NCBI GenBank assembly: GCA_035942035.1 | Contig: DASZDK010000113.1 | Coordinates: 1-9,641, forward strand | From: JAHWJR01 sp035942035 | GTDB taxonomy: Bacteria; Actinomycetota; Acidimicrobiia; Acidimicrobiales; CADCSY01 | Direction: 5' to 3' | Length of the DNA: 9,641 bases | Shown here: one piece after another, positions 1 through 4,752 of the stretch | Position numbering within the stretch: position 1 is the first letter of the stretch | Layout of the letters: every line of letters starts with the position of its first letter | Translations under genes and position numbers: made by a program | Notes under the pieces: generated by a model | What the model was told of the DNA's origin: nothing | The model's input: only the letters and a program-made list of their open reading frames with translations | Databases searched by the model: none

Positions 1-68
1 CTGCTGTAGCCGACGCCCCGCCACGCCAGCCCCCCTACCGTCCACCGCCTACAGTGGGGCGGCGCCCG

Positions 69-143
69 GGCGGCGTGGCCGAGTGGTTTAGGCAAGGGCC
101 TGCAAAGCCCTGTACCCGGGTTCGATTCCCGGCGCCGCCTCCA
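69..143 (+). tRNA. tRNA-Cys, anticodon GCA, CCA encoded
   Basis: The cloverleaf can be folded by hand. The acceptor stem GGCGGCG (69-75) pairs fully with CGCCGCC (133-139). The D stem is GCC (78-80) with GGC (91-93). The anticodon stem is AGGGC (95-99) with GCCCT (107-111). The 7-base loop at 100-106 carries anticodon GCA at 102-104. The variable loop is 4 bases (112-115). The T stem is CCGGG (116-120) with CCCGG (128-132) around the loop TTCGATT. Base 140 is T, the U73 discriminator expected for cysteine tRNA, and CCA (141-143) is encoded. It stands alone, and degraded integrase sequence follows downstream, which fits use of its 3' end as an integration site. Confidence 0.97.
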
Positions 144-252
144 AGACGTTCTGCGGTCAGCGCGGTTTGCTGGCTCTGGGTCACTCCGCTCGCCCGGACG
201 CCGTCCCGCGTCGATTGCGCGGGCCAACTGCTCCGGTCGACCAGCAACACGA

Positions 253-406
253 GGACGCCAAGGGCACCTCGACGATCGTCGTGCCCGACGCAGTGGGCGG
301 CGGCACGGGGTCGCCGGCTGGCTTCCCGCATGCCTTCGATGTGGAACCGGATCGCCTCGCGGATCAGCTTCTCGACCTTTCAGGCCGCCTGCCGCAGCAC
401 GCTCTC
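253..406 (-). pseudogene. HicB-type antitoxin C-terminal half, degraded
   Basis: Reading the minus strand from 406, the frame gives ESVLRQAA, a stop (TGA, 382-380), then KVEKLIREAIRFHIEGMREAS down to 317. One extra base at 316 shifts the frame, after which GDPVPPPTASGTTIVEVPLAS follows (315-253). Joined, this matches the end of HicB/UPF0150 antitoxins: an amphipathic helix of the IREAI-x-x-HIEGMRE type, then G-x-PVP-P and a short beta strand ending in valine and glutamate. HicB proteins neutralise the HicA mRNA interferase. Here the N-terminal half is missing and no intact HicA is beside it, so no working antitoxin is expected. The family call rests on this C-terminal pattern alone. Confidence 0.6.
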
Positions 407-442
407 GGAGGTTACCGGCGACCGTCACGATGCCTGGCTCGC

Positions 443-598
443 TCTGGGAAGGCTCACCGTCCGCTGACCGTCCTCGGACTTCGGCCCGGTGAGGGTGCGC
501 CCCTCACCGGCGACCTGTTACGCCTGGAGGAGCACGGTGAGTCGGCCGTCCGGGAGCTCGACGTCGCAGCGTCGCAGGCGAGGAGCGCCGGTACGGAG
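443..598 (-). pseudogene. Tyrosine recombinase / phage integrase fragment, degraded
   Basis: Minus-strand reading from 598 gives LRTGAPRLRRCDVELPDGRL and TVLLQA, an in-frame stop (TAA, 520-518), then QVAGEGRTLTGPKSEDGQRT and VSLPRA. This follows the middle of the tyrosine-recombinase catalytic domain: LR-x-GE...LR-x-x-DV (region of the first catalytic arginine), a beta hairpin, and the G-P-K-(S/T)-x-x-x-x-R-T-V-x-LP segment with the catalytic lysine. The usual LRxGELLxLRRxDV appears about 3 residues short. The C-terminal HxxR and Tyr boxes are absent, and the reading frame runs on into HicB-like sequence. It lies 300 bases from tRNA-Cys, the kind of site such enzymes use. It is almost certainly non-functional. 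Confidence 0.65.
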
Positions 599-672
599 CC
601 GCCCTGCAGGCACCGAAGGGGCCGGCCCTACCTCGGCTTCCTTTTCCACCAGTGCTCGTAGGATCGAGGATC

Positions 673-1914
673 GTGGCGGACGTTCCTGTCGAGGTCTTCG
701 ACCCCGCCCGCCTCGCCGCCGTCCGGGCGACTCGCTTGCTCGACACGGGCGCCGAGGAGCCGTTCGACCGCCTGGCCCGGTTGGCCGCGTCGGTGCTCGA
801 GACGCCTTACGCCTTCGTCACCATCGTCGACGAGCGGCGCTCGTTCTGGAAGAGCTGCATCGGGATCAACTCGACGGAGCTCGCCGATCGTCAGAACCTG
901 GTGGAGGAGTCGTTCTGCCAGTACGTGATCGGCAGTCGCCGGCCTCTGGTCGTCGGCGACGCCACCGACGACCCCCGCACCCGGGACAACCCCTCGATCG
1001 AGACCATGGGCGTCCGGGCCTGGGCGGGGTTCCCGCTGCAGACGGAGCGAGGCGAGGTGTTGGGGACCTTCTGTGTTGTCGACACCAAGCCACGCGGCTG
1101 GACCAATCACGATCTGTCGGTGCTGGAGGCGCTGGCTCACGCCGCTGCCGGCGAGATTGCCCTTCGCGTCACCGCCGAGCGGGCCACCGAGTTCGCCCGC
1201 ACCCTCCAGGAGAGCCTGCTGCCGCCGGACCTGCCGGAGGTGCCGGGGCTGGAGACCGCCGCCCGCCACGTGCCCGCCGGTGGGGGGGTGGGCGTGCTCG
1301 GCGACTTCTACGACATGTTCCAGGCCGCCCGCCACCGATGGCACCTGGTGATCGGCGACGTCTGCGGCCACGGCGTCGAGGCGGCCAAGATCACGGCATT
1401 GGCTCGCTGGGCCATCCGGGCGGCGGCCACGCAGTCGAGTCGCCCTGGCCGGGTGCTCTCCCTGCTCAACGAGGTCCTCCTGCGCCACGACGGTGACGCC
1501 GGCACGTTCCTCACCGCCCAGTTCGTCACGGTGCGGCTCGCCCAGGGGGCGGTGGGTGTCGTGCTCGGCGGCGCCGGGCACCCGCCGGCGCTCATCCGTC
1601 GGAGCGACGGCACGGTCGACCTCCTTGGAGTGGGCGGGCAGCCGATCGGCATGATCGAGTCACCAGACGTCGCCACCACCCGGACCCTGCTGCACCCCGG
1701 TGACGCGCTGGTGCTCTACACCGACGGCCTCATCGAGGCCCGACGGGACGGTGACATCCTCTCCGTCGAGCGCGTGCGGGACGTGCTGAGCGGCACGGTT
1801 GGTCTGGATGCCGATGCCATGGCCGACCTGCTTGTCCGGCTGGCACGCGACTTCACCGGCGGGCCCCTGGCTGACGACCTCGCAGTCCTCGTGCTGCAGG
1901 TGCTGCCGAGCTGA
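673..1914 (+). CDS. GAF-domain PP2C/SpoIIE-type serine phosphatase
   Basis: Predicted cytoplasmic protein phosphatase of 413 residues. A GAF sensor domain covers about residues 10-155. A helical linker with LQESLLPPDLP follows, then a SpoIIE/PP2C catalytic domain from about 180 to the end. Metal-binding acidic residues are present: D211 in GDFYD, D229 in GDVCGHG, D351 in LYTDG and D401/D402 in ADDLAVL. GAGHPPAL is also intact. In this family such proteins dephosphorylate anti-anti-sigma factors and so steer sigma-factor partner switching; the target here is unknown, and no kinase or STAS gene is nearby. I chose GTG 673, with purine-rich GAGGA at 666-670 and AGGA at 660-663. An in-frame GTG at 652 lacks a ribosome site. 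The first metal motif reads LGDFYD rather than the usual GGD(W/F)YD. Confidence 0.93.
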   Translation: MADVPVEVFDPARLAAVRATRLLDTGAEEPFDRLARLAASVLETPYAFVTIVDERRSFWKSCIGINSTELADRQNLVEESFCQYVIGSRRPLVVGDATDDPRTRDNPSIETMGVRAWAGFPLQTERGEVLGTFCVVDTKPRGWTNHDLSVLEALAHAAAGEIALRVTAERATEFARTLQESLLPPDLPEVPGLETAARHVPAGGGVGVLGDFYDMFQAARHRWHLVIGDVCGHGVEAAKITALARWAIRAAATQSSRPGRVLSLLNEVLLRHDGDAGTFLTAQFVTVRLAQGAVGVVLGGAGHPPALIRRSDGTVDLLGVGGQPIGMIESPDVATTRTLLHPGDALVLYTDGLIEARRDGDILSVERVRDVLSGTVGLDADAMADLLVRLARDFTGGPLADDLAVLVLQVLPS

Positions 1915-1932
1915 TCGGCTTCCGCCCGCCGG

Positions 1933-2433
1933 TCAGGCGGTGGCGCGTTGGCCCGTCCGGATGTCGTCGCAGGCCTCGCAGGCGCTGCGGGGGACGAGGC
2001 CGGCTTGAACCAGACCGGCGAAGATCGTGCATCCGAGGCAGAAGGCGAACACGGCCTCGAGCGTGGCGGCGACGAGGATCGTCCCCACCAGCACGTCGGC
2101 GAGGCCGGTGGCGCCGAAGCCGAAGTGAGCGACGACGGCGGCGACCGAGAGCGTGGCGCCGATCCCCTGGGCGAAGCGCTTCGGGGGACCGGGGACGTCC
2201 TTGGCCGGCACCGGCAGCCGAGGGGTGACCACTCGGGTGACGAGCTGGCCGAGCGGGCTCAGGGTCGGGCCGGTCAGCACCCGGGCCACGAAGCCGTAGG
2301 CCAGCGGGAGGAGCAGGACGGGGAGGTCGAGCAGGAGCGTGGCGGCGCACAACACCACGACGCCGCCAGCCACGAGACGAGCGGAGACCTCGTTGACGGG
2401 GTTCGGGAAGCGGAATAGTCCGGCCACGACCAA
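1933..2433 (-). CDS. DUF4395 family integral membrane protein with two CxxC pairs
   Basis: Membrane protein of 166 residues resembling DUF4395. Its opening FPNPVNEVSARLVAG and the segment TGPTLSPLGQLVTR are characteristic. Hydrophobic stretches lie at about 20-52, 91-106 and 111-146, giving three to four membrane passes. Two cysteine pairs stand out: C132-x-x-C135 at the end of the last hydrophobic stretch and C152-x-x-C155 near the C-terminus. These could be redox-active or metal-binding. DUF4395 has no settled biochemical role that I can name. The start is TTG at 2433, preceded by AAGAGG (2446-2441) at 7-base spacing; GTG 2427 is the alternative. The gene converges on the phosphatase gene with an 18-base gap and no clear terminator. 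Confidence 0.88.
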   Translation of the reverse strand: MVVAGLFRFPNPVNEVSARLVAGGVVVLCAATLLLDLPVLLLPLAYGFVARVLTGPTLSPLGQLVTRVVTPRLPVPAKDVPGPPKRFAQGIGATLSVAAVVAHFGFGATGLADVLVGTILVAATLEAVFAFCLGCTIFAGLVQAGLVPRSACEACDDIRTGQRATA

Positions 2434-2440
2434 AAGCCTA

Positions 2441-2446
2441 CCTCTT
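2441..2446 (-). promoter_or_regulatory. Ribosome binding site for the DUF4395 gene
   Basis: AAGAGG on the minus strand sits 7 bases before TTG 2433 and 13 bases before GTG 2427. The spacing favours the TTG start. Confidence 0.6.
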
Positions 2447-2585
2447 GGGTCAGGTTTCGTGGGGCGGGAATTGTTTCCGCGAGACCGTCCGGGCCTGCGC
2501 CGGCGGGCCGCCCGCTCTTAGGCTGACGGCGCCGGCCGCCAAACGCCGGCCCGCTCCGGCGGAGACGTCCGTGCAGGCCAGCGCA

Positions 2586-2593
2586 GAGAGGGA
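2586..2593 (+). promoter_or_regulatory. Ribosome binding site for the unknown 323-residue protein
   Basis: GAGAGGGA lies 8 bases before GTG 2602. It supports this start over in-frame ATG 2650, which has no such site, and ATG 2821. An ATG at 2594 opens only a three-codon frame ending TGA at 2605, overlapping the GTG. Confidence 0.5.
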
Positions 2594-2601
2594 ATGACCA
2601 G

Positions 2602-3573
2602 GTGAGACGAGGCTCGGCGAGCGGCAGGGCCTCGGGGCTGCGCCCGGGCATGCGCATCTCCGACCTGCTCACGCTACGGGACCAGACCGACGAGACCGGC
2701 CGCCTGCTGCTCGAGGACTCGGCGCCCAAGCAGGCGATGAAGCGGGCACGGCGCGACGGCGTGCCCATGAAGAGCGCCCGCTGCCCGTACGAGGACACCC
2801 CTTCGCGCCTGGGGGGTGACATGAACGCGTCCGCCTACGACGCGCTGCGGCGAGACACCGCTGACGTGCTCAACGGCTTCGCATGGCTGAGCGGGCACTA
2901 CTTCCAGCTGCAGCCGTCCAGCCGGGGAACGACGTTGGCTTTGACCGACGTCACCAGCATGGGGATCTCCCTCCCACTGGTCCTTTTCAAAAAGGGAGTC
3001 GACCCGGTGCCGCCGCAGGGCCGCCTGCCGTCCTACGTGGCCTCCCTGTTCAAGGCCAGCCGTGGCGTGTTCTCGGCGTCGGTCGGCCTGTTGAACAAGG
3101 TCGGGCACTCGCCGACGACCGGCGCCAAGGTGGCGGCCTTCGCCGAGGAGGAAGGGCACTTCGTACGCCAGGAGACCGGACGGGTGTGCGCCGCTCCCAC
3201 CCGCCTGATCGAACGCACCATCGACGTGGTGCTCACGGGGCGCGGGGCCGACGCCTCGCGCAGCGGCCTGGGCGGCCTGCTGCCGTTCGCCACGTTGTGG
3301 GAGTTCTGGAACGTCGAGCAGTCGTTCAACCGGGCCTTCGACCGGTACGGCCACGTGCTGCGGGGCTTGCTCGAGGCCTCGGGTGGCCCTCCCGACCCGG
3401 AGACCCTGTTCGCCGCCACCGTGGTCGACCAGGGGGTGGAGCACCGCTTCGGGGCGTTCACCGACGCCTTCCTCGACTATGCCAACGCCGCCCAGGCCGA
3501 GCTCAACCGACTGCTCGGACGGGCCCAGAGCGCTCCGCCGTTGCGGTTCGAGGACGTGGTGCGGATCCTATGA
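2602..3573 (+). CDS. Unrecognised protein, first gene of a MOSC-containing run
   Basis: Protein of 323 residues that I do not recognise. Evidence that it is a gene: a long frame with third-position G/C bias, a ribosome site at good spacing, and a stop codon overlapping the start of the MOSC gene (ATGA at 3570-3573). No signal peptide or clear membrane segment is visible. Residues 1-73 are polar and basic. From M74 the sequence looks more structured, with an aromatic cluster W95-LSGHYF-101, an acidic EEEGHF at 182-187, and a tryptophan-rich LWEFWNVEQSF starting at L232. Only two cysteines are evident (C62, C196). A shorter form from ATG 2821, preceded by GGGGGGTG, is possible. Translational coupling suggests it works with the MOSC protein, but no function can be assigned. 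Confidence 0.8.
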   Translation: MRRGSASGRASGLRPGMRISDLLTLRDQTDETGRLLLEDSAPKQAMKRARRDGVPMKSARCPYEDTPSRLGGDMNASAYDALRRDTADVLNGFAWLSGHYFQLQPSSRGTTLALTDVTSMGISLPLVLFKKGVDPVPPQGRLPSYVASLFKASRGVFSASVGLLNKVGHSPTTGAKVAAFAEEEGHFVRQETGRVCAAPTRLIERTIDVVLTGRGADASRSGLGGLLPFATLWEFWNVEQSFNRAFDRYGHVLRGLLEASGGPPDPETLFAATVVDQGVEHRFGAFTDAFLDYANAAQAELNRLLGRAQSAPPLRFEDVVRIL

Positions 3574-4103
3574 TCGCCCTCGTGACCAGGCCTGCGCCGG
3601 GCGACGACCTCGTCACCACCGCCGGTGCTCCGGACCAGGACCGGGACGTTCCCAGCGAGGCGGGTTCGGTGGCGGCGGTGTTCGTCAAGCCTCGCAAGGG
3701 GACGCCGGTGGTGCCGGTTGCCCAGCTCCAATGTGTCGAGGGGCTGGGCATCGCCGGCGACGCCAACGCCGCCGCCGGGTCGCCTCGCCAGGTGCTGCTC
3801 GTCTCGGCCGAGGCCGCTGCCGGCCTCGGGCTGGCGGCCGGTGCCCTGTGGGAGAACGTCACCACGACCGGCCTCGACGTCGACCGGCTCGCGCCCGGCA
3901 CCCGTGTGCAGATCGGGTCGTCGGCGCAGGTGGTGCTCACCGAGGTGTGTGAGCCCTGCCGGGTGATCGGGCGGGCCACCGGCGTGCCCCTGCGCCGGCT
4001 GGTGGGCCGTCGCGGCGTGTTGGGCCAGGTGGTGGCCGGGGGCACGGTGACGCCCGGCGACGCCGTGCGGGTGCTGGAGGGAGGAGAGGGCGATGGGCAC
4101 TAG
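3570..4103 (+). CDS. MOSC domain-containing protein
   Basis: Protein of 177 residues with one MOSC (molybdenum cofactor sulfurase C-terminal) domain, typical size for stand-alone members. After a variable N-terminus of about 30 residues come the expected blocks: a first strand ending KPRKGTPVVPV, a GIAGDA turn, RQVLL at 73-77, a short GALWENVTTTGLD segment, and LTEVCEPCRVIG with C127 and C130. VLGQVVAGGTVTPGDAVRV closes the domain. MOSC domains bind Mo cofactor or carry sulfur through a conserved cysteine; C127 or C130 is the candidate. The common GDAH histidine is replaced by asparagine here. The ATG sits inside the stop of the preceding gene (ATGA). The frame stays open far upstream, but that part reads as a shadow of the preceding gene. 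Substrate unknown. Confidence 0.88.
   Translation: MIALVTRPAPGDDLVTTAGAPDQDRDVPSEAGSVAAVFVKPRKGTPVVPVAQLQCVEGLGIAGDANAAAGSPRQVLLVSAEAAAGLGLAAGALWENVTTTGLDVDRLAPGTRVQIGSSAQVVLTEVCEPCRVIGRATGVPLRRLVGRRGVLGQVVAGGTVTPGDAVRVLEGGEGDGH
4081..4090 (+). promoter_or_regulatory. Ribosome binding site inside the MOSC gene end
   Basis: GAGGAGAGGG lies just before ATG 4093 and within the last codons of the MOSC gene. It supports ATG 4093 as the start of the next gene and points to translation as part of one mRNA. Confidence 0.6.
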
Positions 4104-4707
4104 GCCTGGTGGGCGTGCCCCACGGCGACCTGGGGACGGCAAGGGAGCGGCCCAGCGTCGGGCCCGTCCGCTCCGAGCCGGAGACGGCGGGGGCGACGAC
4201 GAGGGCGTGCGCGGGGCCGTGGTCGCCTTCCTCGCCCGGGAGATCGACCAGAACCAGCTGCGGGCGGCGGGCTGGGAGCCGGCGCTGGAGGCGCCTCGAT
4301 GGTTCGCGAGCTACGCCGGCGGCCGCCTCAACTCCCCCTACCGCATGAACGGCCCCGCCGGCCCCTTCACCCGCTTCCGCGGAGACCGGGCGGCGGCGCT
4401 GTACCGGCTCGACGAGGACGGCGGCTGGCGCCTCGACCCTGCGTCCGGGGAGTGGCAGTCCGACGACGACCCGGCGCGGCTCCACGAGCTCGCCCGGCTC
4501 GGGGCGGACGACGTCGACGCGCTGTACGAGCTCGACGACTGGGGCGGCTGGTACTTCGACTACGCCGTGGGCAGCTGGGAGCCGACGGAGTCGCCGTCGG
4601 CCTCCTACTACCTCCGTGACGTCGTGCTCCACGAGGTCGAGCCCAGAGAGGCGGCCCGGGTGGCCGCCGAGCTCGGGCATCCGCGAGCCGTCACCGCTGA
4701 CGGCTGA
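4093..4707 (+). CDS. Unrecognised protein with an internal tandem repeat
   Basis: Protein of 204 residues, not recognised as a named family. Its ATG lies within the end of the MOSC gene (11-base overlap) behind a strong ribosome site. The first 36 residues are glycine/arginine-rich and probably disordered. A folded part follows from about residue 40 with REIDQNQLRAAGWEP. Two clear repeat units occur at about 102-122 (ALYRLDEDGGWRLDPASGEW) and 143-163 (ALYELDDWGGWYFDYAVGSW). They share A-L-Y-x-L-D-x-x-G-G-W-x-x-D-x-A-x-G-x-W at a period of 41 residues. The protein is acidic and tryptophan-rich with no membrane segment or signal peptide. The repeat suggests a small binding module, but no ligand can be inferred. 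It is probably cotranscribed with the MOSC gene. Confidence 0.82.
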   Translation: MGTRPGGRAPRRPGDGKGAAQRRARPLRAGDGGGDDEGVRGAVVAFLAREIDQNQLRAAGWEPALEAPRWFASYAGGRLNSPYRMNGPAGPFTRFRGDRAAALYRLDEDGGWRLDPASGEWQSDDDPARLHELARLGADDVDALYELDDWGGWYFDYAVGSWEPTESPSASYYLRDVVLHEVEPREAARVAAELGHPRAVTADG

Positions 4708-4752
4708 CGCACCCCCGCCGGCGCCATCGGTTCCGAGCCGGCCGCCGGTACC

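Larger units (their letters stand above)
144..672. other. Region without an intact gene between tRNA-Cys and the phosphatase gene
   Basis: No open frame here looks like a real protein on either strand. The recognisable content is two minus-strand relics: an integrase fragment (about 443-598) and a HicB-like fragment (about 253-406). In 144-252 I recognise nothing, and I saw no second copy of the tRNA 3' end that would mark an attachment-site repeat. The stretch 599-672 holds the start context of the next gene and possibly more integrase relic, too degraded to read. This is best described as a decayed insertion remnant. Confidence 0.6.
2434..2601. promoter_or_regulatory. Divergent intergenic region with unlocated promoters
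   Basis: These 168 bases separate the minus-strand DUF4395 gene from the plus-strand three-gene run, so promoters in both directions are expected. I cannot point to convincing -35/-10 boxes. The right half (2500-2570) is very GC-rich with several short GCCGGC palindromes. Left of it lies an AT-richer patch around 2468-2478. Confidence 0.35.

Noticed and set aside
35..331. Minus-strand open frame across the tRNA and its downstream region
   Set aside because: The stretch containing GAGNRTRVQGFAGPC is the familiar false translation of the antisense strand of a tRNA gene. Only the part above 253 contains readable relic sequence, and that belongs to the HicB-like pseudogene.
167..661. Plus-strand open frame of 164 codons in the relic region
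   Set aside because: Its composition is arginine/proline-rich and matches no family, while the opposite strand reads as integrase and HicB pieces. It is treated as a chance frame.
1915..1932. Possible terminator between the converging phosphatase and DUF4395 genes
   Set aside because: Only a few complementary bases (CCGCC with GGCGG) and no T run on either strand.
2481..2571. Near-direct repeat GAGAC(C)GTCCG at 2481-2491 and 2562-2571
   Set aside because: Only about 10 matching bases in GC-rich sequence, one copy with an extra base. Not enough to call an operator.
2883..3569. Upstream extension of the MOSC frame
   Set aside because: The sequence before 3570 in this frame is R/G/P-rich shadow of the preceding gene, and the ATGA overlap gives a natural start at 3570.
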